From: Bacteroidetes bacterium GWA2_32_17
GTDB taxonomy: Bacteria; Bacteroidota; Bacteroidia; Bacteroidales; GWA2-32-17
DNA: 40,739 nt
Assembly: GCA_001769035.1 (NCBI GenBank)
Contig: MENF01000197.1
Span: 1 to 40,739, forward strand
Direction of reading: 5' to 3'
A program made the translations under genes and the position numbers. Under the pieces are notes generated by a model. The model made no database searches and was not told where the DNA came from. It was given only the letters and a program-made list of their open reading frames with translations. The stretch's first letter is position 1. Every line of letters starts with the position of its first letter. Shown one piece after another: positions 17,014 to 25,808 of the stretch.

Positions 17014-18833
17014 TTAATCAATATAGCAACCGAAAATATATAATTGGTGGAATAATTATTGTTTTTTCATTAATTTTTACGTTTAGGATATTTTATCTGC
17101 AAATTGTTGATACAAGCTACAAATATTCTGCCGATAACAACTCGCAGCGTAGAATTACAAAGTATCCTGCCAGAGGAATAATTTATGACAGAAACGGTAA
17201 AATTCTTGTATTTAACGAAGCAGCATTCGACATAATGGTCATTCCTCAACAAACAAAACATTTTGATACTTTAGATTTATGCAAAACTTTAGAAATAAGT
17301 TATGAAGAATTTATAACACAATATAAAAAAGCTATAAGTTACTCTACTTACCGTCCTTCAGTAATAGTTTCTCAAATATCATCTAAAACTTACGCTATTT
17401 TGCAGGAAAAAATGTTTAAATTTCCCGGCTTTTTTGTTCAGGGGCGAACTCTTCGCAAATATCCAAACCCAATTGCATCACACATTTTAGGTTATGTTGG
17501 CGAAGTTAATCAAAATATTATTACTCAAAATTCGTACTATAAGCAAGGCGATTACATTGGAATTAGTGGAATAGAAAAAACTTACGAGCAATTATTACGT
17601 GGTCAAAAAGGTGTAAGTATATATATGGTTGATGTGCATAACAGAATTATGGGAAGTTTTGGCGAAGGTAAGTTTGATACTGCGACTGTTGTTGGAACAA
17701 ATATCAAATGTACTATTGATGCTGATTTACAGCAATATGGTGAACTACTTATGCAACACAAAAAAGGCAGCATTGTTGCAATTGAACCATCAACAGGCGA
17801 AGTTCTCATGTTAATATCAAGCCCTTCTTATGACCCAAGTATGCTCGTAGGACGAATCAGGTCGAAAAACTATGTGGAACTTTTAAAAGACTCGTTAAAA
17901 CCACTTTTTAACCGTGCTATAATGGCATCGTATCCTCCCGGGTCAACTTTTAAATTAATAATGGCACTTATCGGGCAACACGAAGGTGTTTTAAATACTA
18001 ATACCAGATATCCCTGTGCTCAAGGCTATCCACCTTTGGGTGGTCATCCTAAATGCCATTCACATGCTTCACCTTTAAACCTGATTGAAGCTATTGGACA
18101 TTCATGTAATTCGTACTTTTCTTATGTTTTTAAAAGTGTAATTGAAAATAAAAAATATAGAAACACATATAAAGCATTCGAAGCATGGCGACAAATTGCA
18201 CTTAGTTTTTGTGTCGGGAAAAAAACTGAATCTGATATAGCAAATGAACTAAGTGGGAACATTCCTTCTATTAAATATTACGACAAAGTTTTTGGCGAAA
18301 AAAGATGGCGTGCTTCTACAATAATTTCACTTGGTATTGGACAAGCCGAAATGGGTATCACACCATTGCAAAGTGCAAACGTAGTTTCAATAATTGCTAA
18401 TAAAGGTTGGTATTATGTTCCGCACATTGTTAAAGAAATTGGGAACAACCTTAATGACACTACTTTGAATCGTTTTAAAATTAAACAATATACAATGATA
18501 ACTGATACTTCTATATATAAAAATGTTATAACCGGAATGAGCGATGCCGTTCTAACAGGTACTGCTTCAAGACTTAAAATTAATGGGATTGATTTTTGTG
18601 CAAAAACAGGTACTGCTCAAAACCCACATGGTAGAGACCATTCCGTTTTTGTCGCTTTTGCTCCAACAAATAATCCTAAAATTGCGATTGCTGTTTTAGT
18701 CGAAAATGCAGGTTTTGGAGCCACCTGGGCTGGTCCTATTGCAAGTTTAATTATTGAAAAATATATCAATAAAAAAGTGATACGTGTTGATTTAGAAAAA
18801 TATATAATTGAAACTAATTTAATTGGAAATTGA
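17010..18833 (+). CDS. mrdA: Penicillin-binding protein 2, elongation transpeptidase
   Basis: A 607-aa class B PBP that cross-links peptidoglycan in the periplasm with RodA. It has one N-terminal transmembrane helix (about 10-30) and a dimerisation domain with RGIIYDRNGKILVFNEAAFD. The transpeptidase domain has all three catalytic motifs: S312-T-F-K315 in PPGSTFK, S365-C-N in GHSCNSYF, and K532-T-G in CAKTGTAQNPHG. Length is normal for this family. It starts inside the mreD stop codon (ATGA) and its stop overlaps the TTG start of rodA. Confidence 0.96.
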   Translation: MINQYSNRKYIIGGIIIVFSLIFTFRIFYLQIVDTSYKYSADNNSQRRITKYPARGIIYDRNGKILVFNEAAFDIMVIPQQTKHFDTLDLCKTLEISYEEFITQYKKAISYSTYRPSVIVSQISSKTYAILQEKMFKFPGFFVQGRTLRKYPNPIASHILGYVGEVNQNIITQNSYYKQGDYIGISGIEKTYEQLLRGQKGVSIYMVDVHNRIMGSFGEGKFDTATVVGTNIKCTIDADLQQYGELLMQHKKGSIVAIEPSTGEVLMLISSPSYDPSMLVGRIRSKNYVELLKDSLKPLFNRAIMASYPPGSTFKLIMALIGQHEGVLNTNTRYPCAQGYPPLGGHPKCHSHASPLNLIEAIGHSCNSYFSYVFKSVIENKKYRNTYKAFEAWRQIALSFCVGKKTESDIANELSGNIPSIKYYDKVFGEKRWRASTIISLGIGQAEMGITPLQSANVVSIIANKGWYYVPHIVKEIGNNLNDTTLNRFKIKQYTMITDTSIYKNVITGMSDAVLTGTASRLKINGIDFCAKTGTAQNPHGRDHSVFVAFAPTNNPKIAIAVLVENAGFGATWAGPIASLIIEKYINKKVIRVDLEKYIIETNLIGN

Positions 18834-20254
18834 TACGTAAAATAAACATATTTAAAAGCGCCGATTGGCTCACTATTAGCTTATATGTTATTTTAATTAT
18901 AATTGGATGGGTTAATATTTATGCTGCAGTTTACGACGAAAAACATGCAAGCATTATAGATTTTTCGCAAAAGTATGGTAAACAGTTAATCTGGATTTTT
19001 GCGGCATTTGTTATAGCATTCGCCATTTTTCTTTTAGACAGTAACTTCTTTTCGTTTTTTACATGGCCTATATATATTGTAATGCTCATTTTTCTTGTTT
19101 CAGTATTGCTCTTCGGTAAGGAAACAAATGGGCAGAGGGCATGGTTCGAAATTGGAACTTTTAAGTTACAGCCATCTGAATTTATGAAATTTGCAACAAA
19201 TTTAGCTTTGGCAAAATATTTAAGTAGTTATAATTTTAAAATTCATAATATTAAGAGCTTGTCAATTATTGGCTTAATAATATTTATACCATGTATTTTA
19301 ATATTACTACAAAATGATACTGGTTCGGCATTAGTATACTTGGCATTTGTTTTTTTACTATATAGAGAAGGATTAACCCCTTATGTTTTATTTTTCGCTT
19401 TGTTAACAATTATTTTGTTTATATCAGCTATGCTTGTTGATAAATTTATAATCCTTCAGATTTTACTTTATGCTGCACCAATTGTTTTCTTTTTGTTATA
19501 TCCAAGATTTAAGACTCTTGGAATTGGAGTTGCAATATTTTTATTATCATTTTTAGTTGCTTTTGGTATAAATTTTATATTATCATTTCAATATTCACTT
19601 TATTATGTGTTTTTTGCTGCTTTGTTTTTAACAACAATTACAATTATAATCATAGCTCAAAAAAAACGAATAGCTTATGCGTCTGTTATAATGCTCTTCT
19701 TGTTCTCTGCTGTATCTTTCACTTTTACTGTTGATTATATTTTTAACAATGTTATGGAAAAGCATCAACAAGATAGAATCAATGAGTTACTCGGAATTAA
19801 ATCCAACCTGCTTACTACCGGATATAATGTTAATCAATCAAAAATCGCAATTGGTTCGGGTGGATTTAACGGAAAAGGATTTTTACAAGGCACGCAAACA
19901 AAGTACAATTTCGTTCCGGAACAAAGTACCGATTTTATATTTTGTACAGTAGGCGAAGAACAAGGATTTGTTGGCTCAATGGTTGTAATGGTTTTATTTT
20001 CGACACTTTTTTTAAGATTAATTTTTATCTCCGAACGTCAACGCTCAAATTTTAGCCGAATTTATGGCTATGGAGTTGTATCTTTATTGTTTCTTCATTT
20101 TATTGTAAATATAGGAATGACTATTGGGCTTGCGCCAGTTATTGGAATACCACTTCCATTTTTTAGTTATGGAGGAAGTTCGCTGTGGTCATTCACAATT
20201 TTATTATTTATCTTTTTGCGGCTCGATTCGCACCGTTTTGAAAAATTAGCATAG
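18830..20254 (+). CDS. rodA: Peptidoglycan glycosyltransferase RodA (SEDS family)
   Basis: A 474-aa SEDS protein that polymerises lipid II during elongation as partner of PBP2. It has about ten transmembrane helices. Motifs are AWFEIGTFKLQPSEFMKFA, ILLQNDTGSALVYLAF, SGGFNGKGFLQGTQTKYNFVPEQSTDFIF (family core with D in STDFIF) and the C-terminal GIPLPFFSYGGSSLW. The start is TTG at 18830, overlapping the upstream TGA. Last gene of the shape operon; a 12-bp perfect hairpin follows its stop. Confidence 0.96.
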   Translation: MIRKINIFKSADWLTISLYVILIIIGWVNIYAAVYDEKHASIIDFSQKYGKQLIWIFAAFVIAFAIFLLDSNFFSFFTWPIYIVMLIFLVSVLLFGKETNGQRAWFEIGTFKLQPSEFMKFATNLALAKYLSSYNFKIHNIKSLSIIGLIIFIPCILILLQNDTGSALVYLAFVFLLYREGLTPYVLFFALLTIILFISAMLVDKFIILQILLYAAPIVFFLLYPRFKTLGIGVAIFLLSFLVAFGINFILSFQYSLYYVFFAALFLTTITIIIIAQKKRIAYASVIMLFLFSAVSFTFTVDYIFNNVMEKHQQDRINELLGIKSNLLTTGYNVNQSKIAIGSGGFNGKGFLQGTQTKYNFVPEQSTDFIFCTVGEEQGFVGSMVVMVLFSTLFLRLIFISERQRSNFSRIYGYGVVSLLFLHFIVNIGMTIGLAPVIGIPLPFFSYGGSSLWSFTILLFIFLRLDSHRFEKLA

Positions 20255-20257
20255 TTA

Positions 20258-20291
20258 CAACCTGACAGGTTACGAAGTTCCTGTCAGGTTG
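20258..20291 (+). terminator. Perfect hairpin after rodA, terminator-like
   Basis: CAACCTGACAGG (20258-20269) pairs perfectly with CCTGTCAGGTTG (20280-20291) across a 10-nt loop, 3 bp after the rodA stop. No U-run follows, so it may be a dispersed palindrome acting as a 3' end instead of a classical intrinsic terminator. Confidence 0.55.
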
Positions 20292-20396
20292 AAACTCGGA
20301 ACTTGGTATTTGGAACTTGGTATTTGGAACTTGATATTTGGAACTTGGAACTTGGTATTTGAAACTTGGTATTTGACATTTGGTATTTGATATATA
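20292..20396 (+). repeat. TTTGGTATTTGG/TTTGGAACTTGG word array
   Basis: About ten near-copies of TTTGGAACTTGG, TTTGGTATTTGG and TTTGATATTTGG fill the rodA-osmC spacer and end 3 bp before the osmC ATG. The same words occur at 30840-30870 and 35410-35890. Confidence 0.8.
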
Positions 20397-20399
20397 ATT

Positions 20400-20804
20400 A
20401 TGGCAACATCTATTGTAACTTATAATGGCAATTTAAGAACTACCGCTGTTCACTTAGCATCGGGAACTACTATTATTACTGATGCACCGGTTGATAATCA
20501 GGGAAAAGGCGAAGCGTTCTCGCCTACCGATTTAGTAGCAACATCTTACGCAAGTTGTATGCTGACAATAATGGGAATTGGAGCTTTGTCAAGAAGTTTT
20601 TCAATTGACGGAACAACTGCTGAAGTTACCAAAGTAATGGGAAATAATCCTCGCCGAATTGTCGAGATAATTGTAAAATTCAAGTTTTCTAAAAATAATT
20701 TCACCGAAAAACAAAAAGAGTTTTTTAAATTTGTTTCCGAAACTTGTCCGGTATCTAAAAGCTTACATCCCGAAATAAAACAATCTGTAAATTTTGAATT
20801 TTAA
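20400..20804 (+). CDS. OsmC/Ohr family peroxiredoxin-like protein
   Basis: A 134-aa protein of the OsmC fold, thiol-dependent peroxidases that reduce organic hydroperoxides in the cytoplasm. Both redox cysteines are visible: C53 in TSYASCMLTIMG and C116 in ETCPVSKSLHPEI. The N-terminal GKGEAFSPTDLVA motif and the length match the YhfA/OsmC-like subgroup. It is preceded by a repeat array and followed by a 390-bp repeat cassette. Confidence 0.92.
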   Translation: MATSIVTYNGNLRTTAVHLASGTTIITDAPVDNQGKGEAFSPTDLVATSYASCMLTIMGIGALSRSFSIDGTTAEVTKVMGNNPRRIVEIIVKFKFSKNNFTEKQKEFFKFVSETCPVSKSLHPEIKQSVNFEF

Positions 20805-20807
20805 TAA

Positions 20808-21197
20808 TAGACATCTTTCCAAATAAATTGTTGCAAAATTAATATGTATATTGCCACGACCTTTAGGTTGAAAATAATCTATATATTGTCACGACCTTTA
20901 GGTTGAAAATAATCTATATATTGCCACGACCTTTAGGTCGTGGAATATTAAAATAAATAACATGGCTTTAGCCAAAACAATATTATGCCATACATCAAAG
21001 AAAATATTTATGCAGGAATATAATGAGATTTTGAAATTACACGGATTTAGTAAAAATATTTTGGCTAAAGCAGCTTCTCCTCTTCACAATTCAACCCACG
21101 ACCTTCCTTCGACTTCGCTCAGGATGACAGGTCGTGGCAATAAATGGTCATGGCATCCGATAGCTATCGGATTAAAATTTAATTGGAAAGATGTCTA
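20808..21197. mobile_element. 390-bp cassette of palindromes with 22-bp inverted ends
   Basis: The ends are TAGACATCTTTCCAAATAAA (20808 onward) and the reverse complement of the same with one mismatch in 22 bp (21176-21197). Inside are three 35-bp direct units starting at 20851, 20886 and 20921, each with CCACGACCTTTAGGTTG or a variant. There is also a CACGACCTTTAGGTCGTG palindrome at about 20927, and a GGCTTTAGCCAAAA arm near 20964 with its complement near 21058. A second CCACGACCT...AGGTCGTGG stem encloses CTTCGACTTCGCTCAGGATG (about 21100-21138), and a CCGATAGCTATCGG palindrome lies at about 21157. No transposase is encoded; a 78-codon open frame here is a by-product of the repeats. Confidence 0.75.
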
Positions 21198-21210
21198 ATA
21201 TATGTAATTA

Positions 21211-21978
21211 ATGATGAGAAAATTTATTAAATTTATTGTACGAAATATTCCACGAACTTACTTAATTAAATTTAGCAGAATTTTTAGTTTTATCATAGTC
21301 CCTTTTTATAAAGGAAATAATGTTGAATGCCCTATTTGCAATGGTAAATTTCGTAAATTTTTGCCCTACGGCAACAAAGGCGACAATAACCGGTTATGTC
21401 CAAAATGTTTATCGCTTGAACGTCACCGCCTTTTATGGCTTTATTTGAATAACAAAACAGATTTTTTTACAGCAAAATTAAAAGTTCTGCACATTGCTCC
21501 GGAGCAATCGTTTATTAAGCGTTTTAAAAAACTAACAAATTTAGAATATATTACAGCCGATTTGGAATCTCCACTTGCCGCTCTAAAAATGAATATTAAA
21601 GATATTCCTTTTAACGGTAATACTTTTGATGTATTAATTTGTAATCATGTATTAGAACATATTGACGATGAGCCAAAAGCATTAAGTGAGGCTTTAAGAG
21701 TTTTAAAACCAAACGGTTGGGCAATATTACAAGTGCCAATAAACAATTCATTTGAAACAACTTATGAAGATGCCAGCATTACAAGTCCTAAAGAACGCGA
21801 AAAACATTTTGGTCAATACGACCATGTACGATTTCATGGAAAAGATTATCCTTTACGACTCCAAAGTGCAGGTTTTAAAGTTGTAATTGACGAATTTGTA
21901 AAACATTTTTCTTCTCAGGATATTGAAAGATACAGACTTTCGACTGATGAAATAATTTATTTTTGTATAAAACCATAA
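21211..21978 (+). CDS. SAM-dependent methyltransferase with N-terminal Cys cluster
   Basis: A 255-aa class I methyltransferase. Residues 43-75 hold two CxxC pairs (ECPICNGKF and LCPKCLSLERHR), a probable zinc site. The Rossmann part follows with KVLHIAPEQSF (motif I region), ADLESPLAALKMNIKDIPF and DVLICNHVLEHIDDEPKALSEALRVLKPNGWAILQVP (motifs IV-VI of type 11 methyltransferases). Proteins of this type often sit in glycan or LPS gene sets. The substrate is unknown. Two ATGs (21211 and 21214) are possible. Confidence 0.85.
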   Translation: MMRKFIKFIVRNIPRTYLIKFSRIFSFIIVPFYKGNNVECPICNGKFRKFLPYGNKGDNNRLCPKCLSLERHRLLWLYLNNKTDFFTAKLKVLHIAPEQSFIKRFKKLTNLEYITADLESPLAALKMNIKDIPFNGNTFDVLICNHVLEHIDDEPKALSEALRVLKPNGWAILQVPINNSFETTYEDASITSPKEREKHFGQYDHVRFHGKDYPLRLQSAGFKVVIDEFVKHFSSQDIERYRLSTDEIIYFCIKP

Positions 21979-22212
21979 ACTTTGTTATTATCAGAACTTA
22001 CACAGGAAATTAAAAACAGAATACGCATTTAACCAATTTACGCTGGTTTTATCCGTGCTCTACTATGAAATAATGTTTATAAACAATTGTTAATAACTTT
22101 TGTTAATAAAATATTTTTTTTAATAAAACAAATTGCAAATATTAGCATTGGGTAGATTATTCGCTTACTCATAATGACTTGAGGTGAATTGAGCTATAAT
22201 CCTAAATCTTCG
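21979..22212. other. Spacer between the methyltransferase and the SUI1 remnant
   Basis: About 230 bp of AT-rich DNA with no open frame of note. There is a small hairpin AACCAATTTACGCTGGTT near 22030. I see no promoter or RNA gene that I can defend. Confidence 0.5.
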
Positions 22213-22499
22213 CCCACCGCCTTGGTTCGTGTCCTCACGAACCAAAACAAACCTATATCCCCGAAATTTTCACTTTATACTCTTTATCGGTTAGCATTTG
22301 TAACACCTTTTGTCTAAAATCGCCTTGAATTATTATTTCGCCATCTTTAACACTGCCACCTACCCCACATTTTGTTTTTAACAATTTACCTAAATCCTGT
22401 AAATCGGAATTCTTTCCAACAAAACCAGTAACCAAAGTAACCGCTTTCCCTGCACGTTGTTTTTTATCTAACAAAACAATCAAATGTTGTTGTTGCGGT
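22213..22499. repeat. 287-bp direct repeat, copy A, of the SUI1 region
   Basis: This segment matches 22531-22817 at a constant offset of 318 bp with only a handful of differences. One end carries the palindrome GGTTCGTGTCCTCACGAACC (22224-22243). The other end stops sharply within the SUI1 codons for L-P-Q-Q-Q. Confidence 0.9.
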
Positions 22500-22529
22500 A
22501 GAATTGTATTTATTTCTACCTCCTCATCT
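22253..22529 (-). pseudogene. N-terminally truncated SUI1-family copy
   Basis: It encodes the complete conserved SUI1 core from [19 protein letters not shown] through [17 protein letters not shown] to the same KVKISGI end as the intact gene downstream. Upstream of the shared part the frame reads [15 protein letters not shown]. This is homologous to, but different from, the intact copy (E-D-K-E-V-V-K-T-L-P-P-Q-Q-Q). The frame then runs into the dispersed palindrome and a stop without an ATG; a TTG at 22483 could start a 76-aa product. It is probably a remnant of a paralogue or foreign allele whose 3' part was homogenised. Confidence 0.75.
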
Positions 22530-22570
22530 TCCCACCGCCTTGGTTCGTGTCCTCACGAACCAAAACAAAC

Positions 22571-22906
22571 CTATATCCCCGAAATTTTCACTTTATACTC
22601 TTTATCGGTTAACATTTGTAACACCTTTTGTCTAAAATCGCCTTGAATTATTATTTCGCCATCTTTTACACTGCCACCTACCCCACATTTGGTTTTCAAA
22701 AATTTACCTAAATCCTGTAAATCGGAATTCTTTCCAACAAAACCAGTAACCAAAGTAACCGCTTTACCTGCACGTTGTTTTTTATCTAACAAAACAATCA
22801 AATGTTGTTGTTGCGGTGGAAGAGTTTTAACAACTTCTTTATCCTCATGCAATTTAAAATTAGGATTGGTGCTATAAACGATACCTGTTGAGTTTTTGTT
22901 TTTCAT
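22571..22906 (-). CDS. SUI1/YciH-family translation initiation factor
   Basis: A 111-aa eIF1-like protein. It has a variable N-terminus (STGIVYSTNPNFKLHEDKEV), then [49 protein letters not shown] and the final [10 protein letters not shown]. The family binds the 30S subunit or initiator region and is involved in start-site fidelity; its role in bacteria is not settled. Length is full for Bacteroidota members. A -7 box lies about 40 bp before its ATG, and a truncated second copy lies immediately downstream. Confidence 0.9.
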   Translation of the reverse strand: MKNKNSTGIVYSTNPNFKLHEDKEVVKTLPPQQQHLIVLLDKKQRAGKAVTLVTGFVGKNSDLQDLGKFLKTKCGVGGSVKDGEIIIQGDFRQKVLQMLTDKEYKVKISGI

Positions 22907-22946
22907 ATTTTGTTAAGTTGTAATTATAAATGTATATTTATTTTTA

Positions 22947-22978
22947 CAAAGATATTAGTTATTTGAATCAAAACTCAA
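22947..22978 (-). promoter_or_regulatory. Promoter of the SUI1 gene
   Basis: On the minus strand TATCTTTG (22947-22954) fits the -7 consensus TAnnTTTG, and TTG at 22976-22978 lies 21 bp upstream of it. Confidence 0.5.
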
Positions 22979-22991
22979 CTCTCTTTTAAAG

Positions 22992-23021
22992 TCCTCTCCT
23001 TTGGAGAGGATTTAGGTGAGG
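22992..23021. repeat. Intergenic CCTCTCCTTTGGAGAGG palindrome
   Basis: TCCTCTCC-TTT-GGAGAGGA at 22992-23010, followed by TTTAGGTGAGG. It is the same element, flank included, as the one inside purH at 12837-12866. Confidence 0.8.
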
Positions 23022-23116
23022 TCGCCCTCAACACTATAACCAAATAATAGAACAATTTAAAATCGAATTAGGCAAATTAATTTTCACGACAAAAAATCAT
23101 TTTCCCAAACCTAACT

Positions 23117-23254
23117 ATCGTATGACAACTTTATTAACTATTGTGTGACCATTGTATTAACTATTGTGTGACCATTGTATTAACTATTGTGTGACCATTG
23201 TATTAACTATTGTGTGACCATTGTATTAACTATTGTGTGACCATTGTTTGACTA
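23117..23254. repeat. Tandem array of six 23-bp units
   Basis: Four identical 23-bp units (start ATTGTGTGACC, end ATTGTATTAACT, sharing the central bases) occupy 23140-23231. One degenerate unit precedes (23117-23139) and one follows (23232-23254). Related words continue to the stop codon of the Omp28-like gene at 23263-23265. There are no spacers, so this is not a CRISPR. TGACTATGAATGAC at about 14380 is the same word family. Confidence 0.9.
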
Positions 23255-23262
23255 CTGAATGA

Positions 23263-24159
23263 CTATTGTATTATATTTTTCTCTTCCACCTGCAAAACAA
23301 CATCACCATTTAGTTTATAAATGTATGCAAATACTTTCAGGTTTTTATGCACAAAGTCTTTGCCTTTTAAATTATATAAATAAGATTTAATTAATGTGCT
23401 ATCTTTTAAAGTAATATTATTGCTAATTGCTACACCAAAAGCTCCGTTTAAACTTCCTCTAAATACGTGCATGTGTGTATAAGCAGGAATATCATTAGGA
23501 GTAACGTCATAATTTTTTTGTGGCTTTATTATACTATCTTCGGTAAGTCCGCAAAAAAACATTAAAGTATCAGTAATATTTTCTAAAAAAGTTAATTTAA
23601 TATGAGTACAAAACGAACTATCGCTTCCGTTATAATTATTTATTATTTGAACAGCCGATTTTGGTTGGTCGGTAAGCATAGATTGTACAACCGTTTGCCA
23701 TGAAGTATGACTAATAACAATGTCATTATTGTACTTTGTTCTATTAATCATACCTTTAGGAAGTCCAGCGACAGAAATATGATATGTCTGGTCAATTTGA
23801 GTACCTACAGTAGTTCTAAAATTATAAATATATAACCCCGATGGATCTGGATTAGCATAATCATCGCTTACATGCAATGCAACTCCAACAATAGTATCGC
23901 CATAAGAATTTATTAAGTTTCTTAAAGCTGTGTGTGCACGCGGACAATAGCCACATTTATGACCGGTAAAATCTTCTACTAAAATTTTTTTATACACATT
24001 TGATAATACTGGAAATTGTGGAACAGGGCATTTTGCCGTATCAATATTTTCTGTGTTTGTAATAAAGGGATGTTCAATTTTATCGCAACTAACAATAAAT
24101 AAAACAAACATTGTAACTATAGATAATAAAACTAAATTATTGTTTTTCATATTTTTCAA
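23263..24159 (-). CDS. Omp28-related lipoprotein with CxxC motif
   Basis: A 298-aa lipoprotein. Its signal peptide ends in LFIVSC with the lipidated C25. The thioredoxin-like Omp28 part has KKILVEDFTGHKCGYCPRAH (C69-x-x-C72) followed by G-D-T-I-V-G-V-A-L-H and VAGLPKGMINRTKY (a cis-Pro-like loop). It probably handles thiols at the outer membrane. It is the last gene of a set TlpA - DUF6029 - Omp28 with gaps of 3-8 bp, so co-transcription is likely. Downstream lies the 23-bp tandem array, which touches its stop codon. Confidence 0.88.
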   Translation of the reverse strand: MKNMKNNNLVLLSIVTMFVLFIVSCDKIEHPFITNTENIDTAKCPVPQFPVLSNVYKKILVEDFTGHKCGYCPRAHTALRNLINSYGDTIVGVALHVSDDYANPDPSGLYIYNFRTTVGTQIDQTYHISVAGLPKGMINRTKYNNDIVISHTSWQTVVQSMLTDQPKSAVQIINNYNGSDSSFCTHIKLTFLENITDTLMFFCGLTEDSIIKPQKNYDVTPNDIPAYTHMHVFRGSLNGAFGVAISNNITLKDSTLIKSYLYNLKGKDFVHKNLKVFAYIYKLNGDVVLQVEEKNIIQ

Positions 24160-24162
24160 ATA

Positions 24163-25800
24163 TTAGAAACTTGAACTAATTGCTAAAATAAATCCATTTG
24201 ACGCCGGAACATTCCTGCAAACTCCACCAACGCACATAATTCCTTGGCGTTGTTTTCCGTATCCTAATTGAATTCTGTTACCGCCTTTTGCATAAACTAT
24301 TGCACCAGTATAATAATGAATTTGTTTTGATTTATCTTCGTTACCATAATTATACTGGTTGGAAATAGAGAAAAACCATTTTGGGGCAATTGAGTACTCA
24401 ACTTGAAGCATTGCCCAGTTTCCCAAATCCTGTTTTGTAAATAATGCAGCCATTTCAATATGTACAGCGTTTTTATCGTTTATTTTATAAAGCATATCAA
24501 CAATTCCAACATTTGAATAAACTGTGCCATGCCCTTTACGAAGCACATAAGAATTATAAATGAGGTTTTGATAAATAAAATTTGCACTAAATTTTTTAGA
24601 GAATTTTTTATTTATTTCTGCATTAAAATCCTGAAAATACAAATCGTTTCCTACTTTAAAAAAATCGGACTCATAACCATAAGTTCCTGATGCACCAATA
24701 ACATTAGTATCAGATGGAATTGTTTGCTCAATGTTATTTAATCGGCTAAAATTTAATGAAATATTTGTACCGTATTTTCCACCAAAAAGAGTTTCTTTTT
24801 TAAATTTATACATTATTTCACCGCCACAACCTACCTCACCGTTACTTTGTGTAGCATAAGGATAAAAATTCAAAAAAGAATACGTATAAGATTTTGTTAA
24901 AATTGGCAAATAATTAATATTCAAATCAATTAAACTAGCATTTCGGTCGGAACGAAAACTCATATTATCAATTCGCTTTGCACTTAACAATATGCCCAAT
25001 CCTTTTTTAGAGTAACTTGTGCTAATTAATAACGCGTTACCATTTTTATAAATATATAAATTATCGGCACTTGGGTCGTTTATTTTATAAGCATATTCGC
25101 CATTAATGTTAAATCCTCCATTTGAAATATTTAATCGTGATGCCCATGCACCTACATTTTCGGGAAGATTATAAACAGGGTCTTTATCTTGCTGATATTT
25201 ACTCACAAAGCTACCACCTATAATAATTTGAGTTTTAGCTTCGTTCATTTTAGTAATTAATTCGTTGCAATTAACTTCTCCATCAATTCCACGAACAATT
25301 CCCTGACCTTGAGCAAAAAATAATCGTTGTTTTCCAGCTAAAGCTTTAACAGATACACCTTTATATAATTGATATTTTATTCTAAATCCATCAAAAGCAT
25401 TATCATAGCCAAGTGTTTTTTCTTCGTAAGCTCTTAATATCAAACCATTTCCAAATTGTTCATAAAAACTTCCTGCGGTTATTTCGAGACCTTCATTGTT
25501 ATATGTTAAAAAACGATAAGGAATACCATTACCATTGTATCGCGAATCGTATCCTAACAACGTGTTCATATATGCCTCGTAACGAATACCAGCAGTAAAA
25601 TTGCCTTTTGAATAGATTAAATTTGCATAAGAATTTAAAAGAGCTTTTTCAGGAACTTCAGGTGCACCAATTAAACTATCTTTCTGATAAGTTTGCATAT
25701 CAACCTGAAAATTTCCATGCAATTGTCCTTCGTTATTTGTTTGTGCCTGTATATTTGTTGATAATAAAAATACAGGAATAACTATTTTAAAAAAATTCAT
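24163..25800 (-). CDS. DUF6029-type outer-membrane beta-barrel protein
   Basis: A 545-aa secreted protein with a signal peptide (cleavage near TNIQAQ) and many alternating amphipathic strands ending in an aromatic residue (final ...GFILAISSSF), as in outer-membrane barrels. The segment GNFQVDMQTYQKDSLIGAP through EITAGSFYEQFGNGLILRAYEEK is typical of the DUF6029 family of Bacteroidota. The gene sits between tlpA-like and Omp28-like genes with almost no gaps, which suggests that the barrel works with these thiol proteins. Function is not known. Confidence 0.8.
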   Translation of the reverse strand: MNFFKIVIPVFLLSTNIQAQTNNEGQLHGNFQVDMQTYQKDSLIGAPEVPEKALLNSYANLIYSKGNFTAGIRYEAYMNTLLGYDSRYNGNGIPYRFLTYNNEGLEITAGSFYEQFGNGLILRAYEEKTLGYDNAFDGFRIKYQLYKGVSVKALAGKQRLFFAQGQGIVRGIDGEVNCNELITKMNEAKTQIIIGGSFVSKYQQDKDPVYNLPENVGAWASRLNISNGGFNINGEYAYKINDPSADNLYIYKNGNALLISTSYSKKGLGILLSAKRIDNMSFRSDRNASLIDLNINYLPILTKSYTYSFLNFYPYATQSNGEVGCGGEIMYKFKKETLFGGKYGTNISLNFSRLNNIEQTIPSDTNVIGASGTYGYESDFFKVGNDLYFQDFNAEINKKFSKKFSANFIYQNLIYNSYVLRKGHGTVYSNVGIVDMLYKINDKNAVHIEMAALFTKQDLGNWAMLQVEYSIAPKWFFSISNQYNYGNEDKSKQIHYYTGAIVYAKGGNRIQLGYGKQRQGIMCVGGVCRNVPASNGFILAISSSF

Positions 25801-25808
25801 TTTAAAAA

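Noticed and set aside
20851-20945. CRISPR-like triplet of 35-bp units
   Set aside because: The 35-bp units are whole direct repeats with no unique spacers, embedded in other palindromes.
20962-21198. 78-codon open frame after osmC
   Set aside because: It is composed of palindromes and inverted-repeat arms of the 390-bp cassette and has no protein-like pattern.
23117-23254. CRISPR array
   Set aside because: The units are 23 bp and contiguous, with no spacers and no cas genes nearby.
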